Notes: a model not told the origin generated them from the letters alone. Counted from the first letter of the stretch, positions 8,512-16,668 are shown. The stretch is 64,000 nt of DNA from Prochlorococcus sp. AG-409-A19 (GCA_003216155.1 QCJH01000001.1:1-64000); one strand, 5' to 3'. Program-made: numbers and translations.

Positions 8512-9420
8512 ATGAGACATAAAGGAACTGCATGGCATGGGTCTTGTGATCTGCGCTTTATAAATAGATCAGTCAGTTCTAGCTGGAACCCCAAAACGAT
8601 TTATCAGGGTTCGTGTACAGCACCATACAAGTTAATGCGAGCCACATCTACTTCGGATGGCCGTTGCGAACTTCCAATTCTTCATACTGCTGGTGGTTTA
8701 GTAGGAGGAGATCAACTGAAGGTGAATGTTCATGCACAGAAAGATAGTCGCTCTCTTGTGACCAGCGTTGCAGCGCAAAAGGTATATGGAAGTGTTGGGC
8801 TTTCAAGAATTTCACCTAAAGGGCTATGGGCAAAGCAAAATTGCTGTTTCCAAATAGATGAAGGTGCAAATTTTGAGTGGATACCTCAGGAAGTGGTTTT
8901 ATTTGCAAATAGTCTTTTTCAGCAGAGGGTACAAGTTGATCTCTCCCCTTGCTCTAGTTTTCTTTTTACTGATGTCGTTCGTTTGGGAAGAACTGCTTCT
9001 CAAGAAAAATTAGCTTCTGGGTGTTGGCGTTCTATTTTAGAGATCTCTAGACAAGTAGGTGAAGGAAAAGTTTGGGAGTTTCTTGATCATTTGGAATTAA
9101 GGGGAGATGCTTTGAGCTCTCAGCACGGAATGTCAGAGCACCCTGTGTTTGGATCATTTGTTTGGATCGCTCGTGAACCGCTATCAAATGATGAGTTGGA
9201 TGAGCTATTGACAATTTGTCGTAAAGGAAGAGAGGGGCTTGGAGGATTGATGAGTTGTAGTCCTTTGAGACAGGGAATATCTGCTCGATATTTAGGATCT
9301 TCAACACAAGCCGCAAGATTTTGGTTTTACCGCATTTGGACTCAAGTTAGAAAGTTCCAAGGTCTTGCTAGACCCGAGTTATTGAGAGTTTGGCCTTTGC
9401 AGGAAAATCCATTGCTTTAA
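8512..9420 (+). CDS. ureD: Urease accessory protein UreD
   Basis: UreD (also called UreH) binds the urease apoenzyme and receives UreF and UreG for nickel insertion. I start at the ATG at 8512 (302 residues, beginning MRHKGTAWHG), because UreD proteins normally start just before this Trp-His-Gly. The open frame reaches 8446 but the extra 22 residues look non-native. The core LPILHTAGGLVGGDQL motif is present. A TATAAA at 8455-8460 could be its -10 box. No NtcA box better than the half match GTA-N8-AAC (8448-8461) is seen here. Confidence 0.92.
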   Translation: MRHKGTAWHGSCDLRFINRSVSSSWNPKTIYQGSCTAPYKLMRATSTSDGRCELPILHTAGGLVGGDQLKVNVHAQKDSRSLVTSVAAQKVYGSVGLSRISPKGLWAKQNCCFQIDEGANFEWIPQEVVLFANSLFQQRVQVDLSPCSSFLFTDVVRLGRTASQEKLASGCWRSILEISRQVGEGKVWEFLDHLELRGDALSSQHGMSEHPVFGSFVWIAREPLSNDELDELLTICRKGREGLGGLMSCSPLRQGISARYLGSSTQAARFWFYRIWTQVRKFQGLARPELLRVWPLQENPLL

Positions 9421-9495
9421 AATCTTTCTGATTCAAAGCTTTAATACCCTTAAATGATTAAAGCCTGGTTAGGGACATATTGATAAATTGGATTT

Positions 9496-9798
9496 ATGAA
9501 TCTGAGCCCTCAGGAAAAAGACAAGCTTCTAGTTTTTCTTGCCGCCCTCCTAGCAGAGCGACGTTTAAAACGTGGGTTAAGACTAAATCACCCAGAAGCT
9601 GTTGCGTGGTTAAGTTTTCAAGTCCTTGAGGGTGCTAGAGATGGGAAATGCGTCTCTGAGTTAATGGCAGAAGGAACTACTTGGCTGAAGCGAGAAAATG
9701 TAATGGATGGGGTTCCAGAGTTGATAGAAGAGGTTCAAATTGAGGCTGTCTTTCCTGATGGTACAAAACTTGTAACTCTTCATGACCCCATTCGTTAA
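9496..9798 (+). CDS. ureA: Urease gamma subunit UreA
   Basis: This is the small structural subunit (100 residues) of nickel urease, which hydrolyses urea to ammonia and carbamate. It starts [10 protein letters not shown] and ends in VTLHDPIR, the typical gamma-subunit beginning and end. The separate gamma, beta and alpha genes are the usual bacterial arrangement. The gap to ureD is 75 bp with no terminator; the gap to ureB is only 7 bp. Confidence 0.96.
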   Translation: MNLSPQEKDKLLVFLAALLAERRLKRGLRLNHPEAVAWLSFQVLEGARDGKCVSELMAEGTTWLKRENVMDGVPELIEEVQIEAVFPDGTKLVTLHDPIR

Positions 9799-9805
9799 TT
9801 CAAAA

Positions 9806-10123
9806 ATGTCTTCATTAGTACCCGGCGAATTAATCCCTGAACCAGGTGTAATTGAACTCAACGCTGGACGAGAAATTACAACCCTAGCTGTTGCTAATAA
9901 GGGCGACCGTCCTGTTCAAGTTGGTTCTCATTATCATTTCTATGAATCCAACGCAGCTCTTGAATTTGATCGAGAAGCATCTCGCGGCAAAAGGTTAGAC
10001 ATCCCAGCTGGCACTGCTATACGTTTTGAGCCAGGTGACCTTCGTGAAGTAAAACTTGTTCCTTTTGGAGGTTCGAGAAGGGTATATGGATTTAACGGTT
10101 TAGTAAACGGATCTTTGGATTGA
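9806..10123 (+). CDS. ureB: Urease beta subunit UreB
   Basis: This is the beta subunit (105 residues) of urease. I use the ATG at 9806 ([10 protein letters not shown]), which matches the usual start. An upstream ATG at 9782 in the same frame overlaps ureA and adds eight residues unlike the family. The hallmark VGSHYHFYE and the GTAIRFEPG stretch are present. The protein packs on UreC in the (alpha-beta-gamma)3 enzyme. Confidence 0.95.
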   Translation: MSSLVPGELIPEPGVIELNAGREITTLAVANKGDRPVQVGSHYHFYESNAALEFDREASRGKRLDIPAGTAIRFEPGDLREVKLVPFGGSRRVYGFNGLVNGSLD

Positions 10124-10130
10124 GCTGATC

Positions 10131-11840
10131 ATGCCGTATCAAATTTCTAGACAGGCTTATGCCGAGACTTATGGACCTACTAAAGGTGATCGCTTGAGAT
10201 TGGCAGATACTGATCTCATACTTGAGGTTGAGCATGATCACACCATTTATGGCGATGAGGTGAAATTTGGAGGGGGAAAAGTAATTAGAGATGGCATGGG
10301 GCAATCCCAACAACTTAGGAGTGAGGGAGTTGTAGACACCGTAATTACTAACGCTTTGATTTTGGATTGGTGGGGAATTGTAAAAGCAGATGTTGGTATA
10401 AGGGATGGAAATATTGTTGGAATTGGGAAAGCAGGCAATCCTGATACACAGGAAGGTGTTTCAATAGTCATTGGTCCAAGTACGGAAGCTATAGCAGGAG
10501 AAGGTCATATCCTTACAGCAGGTGGAATTGATAGTCATATTCATTTCATATGTCCACAGCAGGTAGAAACTGCACTCGCCAGTGGTATTACTACCATGCT
10601 TGGGGGAGGTACAGGACCTGCGACAGGAACTAACGCAACGACTTGCACTCCTGGTGATTTTCATATTTCGCGGATGCTTCAAGCCGCTGAAGGTTTGCCT
10701 GTAAATATTGGTTTTTTTGGCAAGGGTAATTCAAGTAATTTTCAAGCTATCAAGGACCAAGTGATGGCTGGAGCTTGCGGGTTAAAACTTCATGAGGATT
10801 GGGGCACTACTCCAGCTTCTATTGATTGTTGCTTGGAAGTTGCTGAAGAGATGGATGTTCAAGTTTGTATTCATACAGATACTCTCAATGAAGCAGGTTT
10901 TGTTGAGGACACAATTAAAGCAATTAAAGGACGCACAATTCATACCTTTCATACAGAAGGTGCAGGTGGCGGCCATGCACCTGACATTATCAAAATTTGT
11001 GGAGAACTTAATGTTCTTCCTAGTAGTACCAATCCAACAAGGCCTTATACGAGAAATACCCTAGAAGAACACTTGGATATGCTTATGGTTTGTCATCACT
11101 TAGATCCTAAGATTCCAGAGGATGTTGCTTTCGCTGAATCACGAATAAGATGTGAAACTATAGCTGCTGAAGATATACTCCATGATTTAGGTGCTTTTTC
11201 TATTATTGCTAGTGATTCCCAAGCAATGGGACGAGTAGGTGAAGTTATAACACGTACATTCCAAACAGCACACAAAATGAAATTGCAGAGGGGACCACTA
11301 TCTGGTGATACAAGTAGAAATGATAATAATCGACTAAAGCGTTATATATCCAAGGTGACGATTAATCCTGCAATCGCACATGGTTTGAGTAAACATATTG
11401 GTTCAATCGAAATAGGAAAGCTTGCTGATTTGGTTTTATGGAAACCAGGTTTCTTTGGGGTTAAGCCTGAACTTGTAATAAAAGGCGGTAGCATCGTATG
11501 GGCTCAAATGGGCGATGCCAATGCGTCAATCCCCACTCCTCAACCGGTTCATGCCAGACCAATGTTTGGTGCATTTGGTTTGGCACTTGCTTCAAGTTGC
11601 ATTACCTTCTTGAGTAAGGATTCCATAGATGCAGGAGTCCCCGGCAAAATCGGTTTGCAAAGGAAATGTATTCCTGTACAAAACACTAGAGATATTTCTA
11701 AGAAAGATATGCTTAATAACACCACGCTCCCTTCCATATCTGTTAACCCTGAGACATATGAAGTTTTCGCTGATGGAGATTTGTTGACTTGTGAGCCTGC
11801 TGAAGTACTTCCTATGGCTCAAAGGTATTTTCTCCTTTGA
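10131..11840 (+). CDS. ureC: Urease alpha (catalytic) subunit UreC
   Basis: This is the catalytic subunit (569 residues). Every active-site residue is visible, offset by +2 from the Klebsiella enzyme. The nickel ligands are His136 and His138 (SHIHF), carbamylated Lys219 (GLKLHED), His248, His274 and Asp362 ([13 protein letters not shown]). His221, Cys321 and His322 of the mobile flap (VCHHLD) are also intact. The enzyme should be active once loaded with nickel. It is the last gene of ureDABC; no plus-strand terminator follows before the converging pcb gene. Confidence 0.97.
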   Translation: MPYQISRQAYAETYGPTKGDRLRLADTDLILEVEHDHTIYGDEVKFGGGKVIRDGMGQSQQLRSEGVVDTVITNALILDWWGIVKADVGIRDGNIVGIGKAGNPDTQEGVSIVIGPSTEAIAGEGHILTAGGIDSHIHFICPQQVETALASGITTMLGGGTGPATGTNATTCTPGDFHISRMLQAAEGLPVNIGFFGKGNSSNFQAIKDQVMAGACGLKLHEDWGTTPASIDCCLEVAEEMDVQVCIHTDTLNEAGFVEDTIKAIKGRTIHTFHTEGAGGGHAPDIIKICGELNVLPSSTNPTRPYTRNTLEEHLDMLMVCHHLDPKIPEDVAFAESRIRCETIAAEDILHDLGAFSIIASDSQAMGRVGEVITRTFQTAHKMKLQRGPLSGDTSRNDNNRLKRYISKVTINPAIAHGLSKHIGSIEIGKLADLVLWKPGFFGVKPELVIKGGSIVWAQMGDANASIPTPQPVHARPMFGAFGLALASSCITFLSKDSIDAGVPGKIGLQRKCIPVQNTRDISKKDMLNNTTLPSISVNPETYEVFADGDLLTCEPAEVLPMAQRYFLL

Positions 11841-12032
11841 ATATACTTTTCGCGGATATTCATTTGTTGGAATAAAGTTCGTATAAATTTTGGAGATAAT
11901 AACTTGAGTATAATTAATTTCTTTTGCTTTCTCCTTAGAATATTAGACAATAGAAGATCAAAAGTAATTCGTTTAATTTAAATTAGCACCTACTGTTTTT
12001 TAGTTGAAAAGGCAAATTCATTTACATGAAAA

Positions 12033-12060
12033 AAGGCCTCATGAGATATCATGAGGCCTT
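12033..12060 (-). terminator. Rho-independent terminator of pcb
   Basis: A perfect 12-bp stem (AAGGCCTCATGA at 12033-12044 and its complement at 12049-12060) has a 4-nt loop. On the minus strand it runs directly into a U-run. It lies 37 bp past the pcb stop. The plus strand has no U-run after it, so it serves pcb rather than ureC. Confidence 0.88.
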
Positions 12061-12096
12061 GTGAGAATAAAACTAAGCTAATTAGCTTAAATAAGA

Positions 12097-13188
12097 TTAG
12101 TTCTTATTAAGCATAATTGAGGTGTTGTCTAGGTTTTGAACCGCACCTAAAATACGCTTAAAGTCAAAACCTAGTGCACGGATTGCATGCCATAGATGTC
12201 CTTGAATGAAGAAGAATCCAAGGTAGTAGTGAACATTGGATAGCCATGCACGTGAAGTATGACCAAGAGGTGCACCATCTATAGGACCAATCGTATCTGC
12301 CCAGTATGGTGAAATACTGAATTTGAGAGCTAAGGGCTCACCAAAGAATTCAACAGGGTAAACAGTTGTGTTTGTTGCGCACCAGAATGCTGCAACAATT
12401 GCCATCCAACCAATACCTGCAAGGGACCAGGAAAGAATAGCTTCAGAAGAAAGGACCTTTGCTCCTTTGAATTCGGTGTATTCACCAATTTGTTTGGTTG
12501 CTATGTGGAATGCACCACCACCGATTTCGAAGAATGCCAAGAAGGCATGAGCACCCATCACGTCTTCAAGACTGTCTATTGCAAGGAAGTCAAATTGATG
12601 GTTCCAGATCTGAGTTAAATCAAGGTTGTAATTAACCTGTCTAACTGCATCTATGGCCGGGTCATATATGCCATGAACTCTGGCCCATTCAACAAACCAT
12701 GCACAAGCAACACCTAGAAAAACAAGGTGGTGCCCAAGAATGAAGGTCTGATTATCTGGGTTGTCCCATTCGAGTTTAAATCTGGCGGCTTGGCGATGCT
12801 CTGGACGGTCATCTGCAAAAAGCCCTGAGCTGTTCTGAGTGTCCTCGCTGAAAACAACAGAGTGCAATAGTCCAGCTCCTGCATAGACCATCGAACAGAT
12901 CAAGTGGAAAACAGCTATGAATGTGATTCCATAGCCAGTCCATTCTCCAGCTTGGTCGAAGCCTATGCCAAGTGAGGCCAGGTGTGGGAGGAAGATTAAT
13001 CCCTGATGGCCCATAGGCAGTGAGGGATCGTAACGGGCGTATTCAAAAAGGGTGATAGCCCCAGCATTGAATGCAATTAATCCTGTATGAGCAACATGAG
13101 AGCCAATAAATCGGCTTGACTTGTTGGTCACTACAGAATTACCAACCCACCACCCGTAGGTGACGTCTGGATTTCCATAGCTCTGCAT
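12097..13188 (-). CDS. pcb: Chlorophyll a/b-binding antenna protein Pcb
   Basis: This is a six-helix light-harvesting protein of the Pcb/IsiA/CP43 family that binds divinyl chlorophylls around the photosystems in Prochlorococcus. At 363 residues it has the normal length. Conserved chlorophyll-ligand histidines lie in the helices, e.g. SHVAHTGLIAF, HLICSMVYAG, LGHHLVFLGVACAW and HYYLGFFFIQGHLWHA. The sequence alone does not tell me which Pcb paralogue this is or whether it serves photosystem I or II. It is monocistronic with its own terminator. This gene is the best single clue to the host lineage. Confidence 0.95.
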   Translation of the reverse strand: MQSYGNPDVTYGWWVGNSVVTNKSSRFIGSHVAHTGLIAFNAGAITLFEYARYDPSLPMGHQGLIFLPHLASLGIGFDQAGEWTGYGITFIAVFHLICSMVYAGAGLLHSVVFSEDTQNSSGLFADDRPEHRQAARFKLEWDNPDNQTFILGHHLVFLGVACAWFVEWARVHGIYDPAIDAVRQVNYNLDLTQIWNHQFDFLAIDSLEDVMGAHAFLAFFEIGGGAFHIATKQIGEYTEFKGAKVLSSEAILSWSLAGIGWMAIVAAFWCATNTTVYPVEFFGEPLALKFSISPYWADTIGPIDGAPLGHTSRAWLSNVHYYLGFFFIQGHLWHAIRALGFDFKRILGAVQNLDNTSIMLNKN

Positions 13189-13521
13189 AATTTAAAAGGG
13201 TGGCAAGACGGAAATACGCAACGCAGACTACGTAACTGGAGGTCAATCGCTGATGAGAGCAGATATTTTTGTCGCTAACCGTCACTAAATTAGCTGGTAT
13301 AAAACATCAAACCCTTTCACGAGAAATGCATCATTTCTTACGCATAAGGCATTTATTCCTTTTTTCGTTTGAAAATTGCCTTACTACCATAAGCTCCATC
13401 AATGGAAGTTTAAGGGACTTATTGGCCTGTTCTCTAGGTAAATCGGACCTGCCGAATAGAACCCTTTGAATTCCAAGCCGGGCTTTTGCCCATTAGACGG
13501 TCAATAGTGTTTAATCAAAAG
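13189..13521. other. pcb upstream region, no gene seen
   Basis: This must hold the pcb promoter and leader. A 66-residue plus frame (13269-13469) has no protein-like pattern. No consensus promoter stands out to me. Confidence 0.3.
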
Positions 13522-13683
13522 ATGGAAAAACCAAAGAAAAGAATCTCGAGGGTTGAATCAAATCCAACAAATTTTGAAGAGGCAGATCACAGATTGTCAT
13601 GTGGTTGGCATGTAGATACGGAAGACAGTGGACAAAGGAAGAGGTATCTACGATCACTTGAAAAAGAACAAAGTGCTCTTTGA
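13522..13683 (+). CDS. Small charged protein, function unknown
   Basis: This encodes 53 residues from the ATG at 13522 (MEKPKKRISR...). It is very hydrophilic and rich in Arg, Glu and Ser, with one short LSCGWHVDTED patch and a helical tail. A longer in-frame start at 13486 adds 12 unlikely residues. The composition is like other small soluble picocyanobacterial proteins. It has no recognisable domain and no clear operon partner. Confidence 0.5.
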   Translation: MEKPKKRISRVESNPTNFEEADHRLSCGWHVDTEDSGQRKRYLRSLEKEQSAL

Positions 13684-13752
13684 AGGAACTTGCTTGCTTG
13701 ATTTTCAGGTTGACTGGCTAAAAGCAATTAAAGTTTTTAGGTGTGGTTGTTT

Positions 13753-13926
13753 TTAAATACGACATCCCAGCTGTATATGCCCTTTGTCAAGGAGTCGACC
13801 AAGCTTCAAAGCAGTTGCTTCTTCAATTCTTGAGAAATTTGGTTGATGATTAGTGATCCAAGTCATTTCTTCGGTTGTTATGACACCACTCGAAATTGAA
13901 TTCAGGAAAAGCAGGCCAAGATTCAT
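13753..13926 (-). CDS. Small conserved-looking soluble protein (57 aa)
   Basis: This gene is below the usual length cut-off: 57 residues from the ATG at 13926 to the TAA at 13753. It starts MNLGLLFLNSISSGVIT, followed by a helical segment (EEATALKLGRLLDKGHIQLG). The regular amphipathic pattern and full use of the frame make it look real. It resembles very short proteins I associate with marine picocyanobacteria, but I know no function. It begins just downstream of the minus-strand terminator at 13951-13980. Confidence 0.6.
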   Translation of the reverse strand: MNLGLLFLNSISSGVITTEEMTWITNHQPNFSRIEEATALKLGRLLDKGHIQLGCRI

Positions 13927-13950
13927 GGTTTTCGATCATTAAGGACTTAG

Positions 13951-13980
13951 GAAAAAACCCCCAGTTTTACTTGGGGGGTT
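13951..13980 (-). terminator. Rho-independent terminator, minus strand
   Basis: Read on the minus strand, AACCCCCC and GGGGGTT pair around a short loop and are followed at once by a run of six U. The stop codon of the open frame at 13979-14149 touches the stem. This shows that a minus-strand transcript ends here, so something upstream on that strand is expressed. Confidence 0.75.
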
Positions 13981-14149
13981 AAACCCCTTTAATAAAGACC
14001 GACTGATCCCCATCACCCGGCCAAGCAAGACAATAGACACTGTCAAGTGATGTGTCATCGGTACAAAACACTACTGATGGAATTTCTTTTGTTTGTTTTG
14101 ATATTTTGACACCATCTGTAGAGGGGTTTGGTTTTGTATGAAATTGGAT
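13979..14149 (-). pseudogene. Coding-like frame without a start codon
   Basis: The frame is 56 codons long and ends at a TAA abutting the terminator at 13951-13980. It reads like protein: ...TKPNPSTDGVKISKQ, then VVFCTDDTSLDSVYCLAWPG, then DGDQSVFIKGV. After the preceding in-frame stop there is no ATG or TTG. The first codon is ATC (14149) and the only GTG is in the middle. Either the start codon was lost (ATG to ATC), a rare start is used, or a shorter protein starts at the GTG. Confidence 0.4.
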
Positions 14150-14176
14150 TTAGAAAAAAGATTCTCATCACTCAGG

Positions 14177-14205
14177 CCCTGCGTATTACGCAAGGGTCTT
14201 TTTCT
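14177..14205 (+). terminator. Terminator-like hairpin, plus strand
   Basis: CCCTGCGT (14177-14184) pairs with ACGCAAGGG (14188-14196), with one bulged base and a 3-nt loop, and is followed by TCTTTTTCT. It is oriented for a plus-strand transcript, yet no plus-strand gene ends nearby. An unseen small RNA or a read-through from 13683 are possible sources. Confidence 0.6.
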
Positions 14206-14208
14206 TGA

Positions 14209-14346
14209 TTAATCTCGATCGTCATACCCAATGCCAGGTTGAATTAATGGTTGTAGCTCTTTGGGCAGATTATTTTGCTTTTGGAATGGTTCATAGTCAT
14301 GCAATTCCAAAACCCTAAGAATTTCTATTTGGTATTTTAAAGTCAA
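14209..14346 (-). CDS. Small protein with TTG start, or gene that lost its start
   Basis: This is a 45-residue frame from a TTG at 14346. The sequence is convincingly protein-like: LTLKYQIEILRVLELHDYEP (helical), then LPKELQPLIQPGIGYDDRD at the C-terminus. The frame stays open a little further upstream, where the first ATG is followed at once by TAA. Homologues may therefore begin at that ATG, with this copy cut by a nonsense change. TTG starts occur elsewhere in the window (metY, fur), so it may also be functional. No domain recognised. Confidence 0.42.
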   Translation of the reverse strand: MTLKYQIEILRVLELHDYEPFQKQNNLPKELQPLIQPGIGYDDRD

Positions 14347-14776
14347 TTGAAGAATTTGTATTTACATCTTTCAAACTTTCTTATATTTAAGCAAGTTAAT
14401 ATGTTCCAATTACTTTTTTTAAGATGTCTACTCAGGACTTAGGTCTTACCTGTTTTAAATCTGATATTTTAAAGCCGATCTTTTAAGAGATTCAATTGCC
14501 GTTCTTTAATTGTTATCGCTTGGCTAAGCGTCTATGTGTTGTGGTATTACTATCAATTTGTCTTTATTGAAGGAATCAAACACTAAACTATTTGCTTTAA
14601 AAAAGGCAAATTGACAAGGCTTGCTAGGCCTAACAGATCTACTGAATAGTGCAAATGATCTATTGCGATGACCCTTGGCCTGCTTGTAGCAGTATTTTGG
14701 TGTTAAGAGGGTGATCAGTTAAGGAATTAGTGGTGGCTGCACCAGATTGCGCAGGTTGTTGTCACAACAGCAATTA
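14347..14776. other. Gene-poor stretch with one start-less membrane frame
   Basis: A plus-strand frame at 14473-14586 (37 codons, no ATG) reads SRSFKRFNCRSLIVIAWLSV followed by YVLWYYYQFVFIEGIKH, that is, a basic tail and one membrane helix. It may be the remnant of a tiny membrane protein. A second plus frame from GTG near 14729 is Cys-rich but unconvincing. Nothing else is supported. Confidence 0.3.
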
Positions 14777-14965
14777 TTACCACACCCCATTTAATGCCCG
14801 CTGTGGGGCATTAAATGATGTCCCTACAATGATTGCGGCAAGATTGACGACGATGAGTTGATCAGTGGAGAATGAAGTTCCGAATGCTACAGATGTGGCG
14901 AATAAGGGCATGATGAAGATTTCCACTCGATATCTCCTTAAATCGATAGCGATGCCCTTTGACAA
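14777..14965 (-). CDS. Possible 62-residue membrane peptide
   Basis: The frame encodes one good hydrophobic helix (LIVVNLAAIIVGTSF) flanked by the echo GTSFS/GTSFN. I do not recognise it. A perfect inverted repeat lies across its 3' end, and the promoter of the candidate sRNA lies over its 5' end on the opposite strand. It may be spurious. Confidence 0.25.
   Translation of the reverse strand: MSKGIAIDLRRYRVEIFIMPLFATSVAFGTSFSTDQLIVVNLAAIIVGTSFNAPQRALNGVW
14788..14817. repeat. Perfect 12-bp inverted repeat
   Basis: CATTTAATGCCC (14788-14799) is complementary to 14806-14817, with loop GCTGTG. Neither strand has a U-run after it, so it is not a typical terminator. Confidence 0.6.
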
Positions 14966-14987
14966 AAATGCGTTAAATACCTATTTA
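14959..14987 (+). promoter_or_regulatory. Sigma-70-type promoter of candidate sRNA
   Basis: A perfect -35 TTGACA (14959-14964), a 17-bp spacer and a -10 TATTTA (14982-14987) predict transcription from about 14994. No protein gene follows before the terminator at 15104-15137. Confidence 0.5.
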
Positions 14988-14993
14988 TTCTTT

Positions 14994-15137
14994 TTTAATG
15001 CGTTTCTTCGGTTTGAATTTCCAGCTAATAAGATGAGTAATCTTTACGAGGGCAGACATTAGGCACTTGCGTTTTTATGCTTGTAGGGCAATGAGATCTA
15101 CTAAACCTCCAGGGTCTGCACTGGGGGTTTTTTTTTT
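14994..15137 (+). ncRNA. Candidate small RNA of about 140 nt
   Basis: The span is bounded by a consensus-like promoter (14959-14987) and a strong terminator (15104-15137). It contains no open frame longer than a few codons in the transcript sense (the longest from ATG reads MSNLYEGRH, then stop). I cannot match it to a named cyanobacterial sRNA, and the Yfr1 core ACUCCUCACAC is absent. It is predicted from signals alone. Confidence 0.45.
15104..15137 (+). terminator. Strong rho-independent terminator, plus strand
   Basis: AACCTCCAG (15104-15112) pairs with CTGGGGGTT (15121-15129), with one G-U pair and an 8-nt loop. It is followed by a run of about ten T. It is one of the best terminators in the window and ends the candidate sRNA. 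Confidence 0.85.
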
Positions 15138-15190
15138 CCTCTACTCTCTTGCTGAGTTTCTAGCTATTACTAGAAGTAGTGAGGTCAGTC

Positions 15191-15400
15191 ATGCTCGTTG
15201 AATACATGATTGTTCCTTTGGTAGGAATGGTCCTTTGTCCCTACACCTTGATATATCTATGGGAATTGATGGGTGATCTTGGGATTGATTCACTAGCTGC
15301 TTGGAGCAATGGCTCTTCCTTGGTAATAGATGATTATGAAGTTTCAGTTAATAAGACCTCTTCGCATGCAAAGGTTTCTATTATTAATAGGATTGGCTGA
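15191..15400 (+). CDS. Possible small membrane protein (69 aa)
   Basis: From the ATG at 15191 the frame gives one hydrophobic segment (MIVPLVGMVLCPYTLIYLW) and a polar tail. Its stop lies one base before the ATG of the next gene, which hints at coupling. It has no recognisable domain and codes less convincingly than its neighbour, so it may be an untranslated leader. Confidence 0.3.
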   Translation: MLVEYMIVPLVGMVLCPYTLIYLWELMGDLGIDSLAAWSNGSSLVIDDYEVSVNKTSSHAKVSIINRIG

Positions 15401-15401
15401 T

Positions 15402-15560
15402 ATGGATCCTTTACTTCAATATGGACCAAATGATGGTGGTTACGCTGGAGCTGTTCAGATTGCTTTGGTCGTATTAGCTGTATTAGTCGGCTCATGGTTA
15501 TTTGGAGCAGTGGTCGCCTTAATAAGCAATTACAACAAAGGGAAGAAGGATAATACTTAG
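15402..15560 (+). CDS. Small single-helix membrane protein
   Basis: This encodes 52 residues from the ATG at 15402 (MDPLLQYGPNDGGYAGAVQI). There is one strong helix (IALVVLAVLVGSWLFGAVVALI, about residues 20-41) and a basic tail SNYNKGKKDNT. It resembles the size and layout of small thylakoid subunits, but I cannot match it to a named Psb, Psa or Pet protein. An open frame upstream to 15330 adds residues that look non-native. A hairpin terminator follows at 15609-15645. Confidence 0.6.
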   Translation: MDPLLQYGPNDGGYAGAVQIALVVLAVLVGSWLFGAVVALISNYNKGKKDNT

Positions 15561-15608
15561 ATTTCAACCTAACAATTCCTCTTATATTAACTTGTAGGAT
15601 TTATTTTT

Positions 15609-15645
15609 TATAAGAAAGCCCTCTTGAAACAAAGGCTTTCTTATA
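15609..15645 (+). terminator. Terminator-like inverted repeat
   Basis: TATAAGAAAGCC (15609-15620) is perfectly complementary to 15634-15645 around a 13-nt loop. It lies 48 bp after the gene ending at 15560. U-richness is within the stem (GGCTTTCTTATA), so termination may be partial. Confidence 0.55.
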
Positions 15646-15867
15646 GCTTCTGGACCGATTGATCCCGTTAAACTGATCTCAATAAAATTTACAAGTATTT
15701 AATAGCCTATATTTATTTGAAGTTATTTGGCGTATTGAGGCTAGTTTCAATTTTAAGTGTTTCAATACTTTGCTCTGTAACGACTTAAGCTGCCTACGAA
15801 CCTTAATTCAACTAATAATTGATTTGCTTTCCGGGATTTTGCCTTCTTAAGATGCTAAAGATGATGT
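15646..15867. other. Intergenic DNA
   Basis: AT-rich and without a recognisable gene; it presumably carries the promoter for the gene at 15868. Confidence 0.3.
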
Positions 15868-16113
15868 ATGGATAAAAAATTTAAGAACAAAATTAGCCTT
15901 GGCAACGAACTTCAACGTTCACTAGTAGTCCCTCAGGATAGTGAACAAAGGAGGAGATATATTAAAGGATTGATTTATGGAGAGTCTTTAGATCGCAAAA
16001 TAAAATCAAAGGTATTGGTTAAGAAAAATATTGGAAGATCTATTTTATATTTTCTCCAACAAGCAATTACTGGAGATGATTATCTGGATAATGAGAAGCA
16101 TCCCGAGCTTTAA
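15868..16113 (+). CDS. Small basic protein, function unknown
   Basis: This 81-residue, very Lys/Arg-rich protein (for example EQRRRYIKGLIYGE and RKIKSKVLVKKN) has no hydrophobic segment. The predicted helices and basic charge would suit nucleic-acid or membrane-surface binding, but no domain is recognised. It converges on the gene at 16142-16444 with only 28 bp between. Confidence 0.5.
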   Translation: MDKKFKNKISLGNELQRSLVVPQDSEQRRRYIKGLIYGESLDRKIKSKVLVKKNIGRSILYFLQQAITGDDYLDNEKHPEL

Positions 16114-16141
16114 TATTAGATTTATTCGTTTTTTTCATTGA

Positions 16142-16444
16142 TTATTCAGAAGCGTCATATTCCTTAGGTAAAAAGGGAGGCCTTTTATTCATTTTCTCTA
16201 CTTTACGAACCTCTTCCTTGTATTCTTTTCTTATTTCATCCAATAGCCTTCTTCTTTTATTTAAGAAATTTTTTTCTTGTTTGCCTTTGCACCTCTCTCT
16301 TTCTTTGGGTGTCATTTTCATCCATTCTGTCATTTCTAATTGCCTATTTAGCTGCCTTGTTTTACGACGTTTGATGCTTTGAAACCATAGAGACAAGGCT
16401 GCTCCAAAAAAGATACCAATTATCGGTACCAAAAAAGTGGTCAT
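16142..16444 (-). CDS. Membrane-anchored coiled-coil protein, function unknown
   Basis: This 100-residue protein starts with one membrane helix (FLVPIIGIFFGAALSLWF, residues 4-21). A highly charged helical stretch follows, with many Arg, Lys and Glu (TPKERERCKGKQEKN, RRRLLDEIRKEYKEEVRK), probably a cytoplasmic coiled coil. The tail is PPFLPKEYDASE. The layout suits a small membrane tether. No family recognised. Confidence 0.55.
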   Translation of the reverse strand: MTTFLVPIIGIFFGAALSLWFQSIKRRKTRQLNRQLEMTEWMKMTPKERERCKGKQEKNFLNKRRRLLDEIRKEYKEEVRKVEKMNKRPPFLPKEYDASE

Positions 16445-16668
16445 TTTAAGGGGGGGATGATTATTTGATGTGGTTGTGGATTAACTGAGGAGCTTACTTT
16501 GTGATTGAAAGAATTCATTAATGCTTTTCTCAAAAGAGGCACTTTCAGTGAAAAGGTGGCTTGATTACTAATTCTAAATATTAGCTTATTGGAGCTCCTT
16601 TTTAGTTGACAAAGTTGAGACCATTCAATAATTGAAGCTTTTAATTAAGGTAAAACTTTTGTCGAATT

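Noticed and set aside
13269..13469. 66-residue plus frame upstream of the gene at 13522
   Set aside because: No folded-protein pattern, and it overlaps the pcb promoter region.
14865..15062. 65-residue plus frame
   Set aside because: Crosses a consensus promoter and the candidate sRNA; sequence is not protein-like.
15334..15567. 77-residue minus frame
   Set aside because: Antisense of the membrane peptide at 15402-15560.
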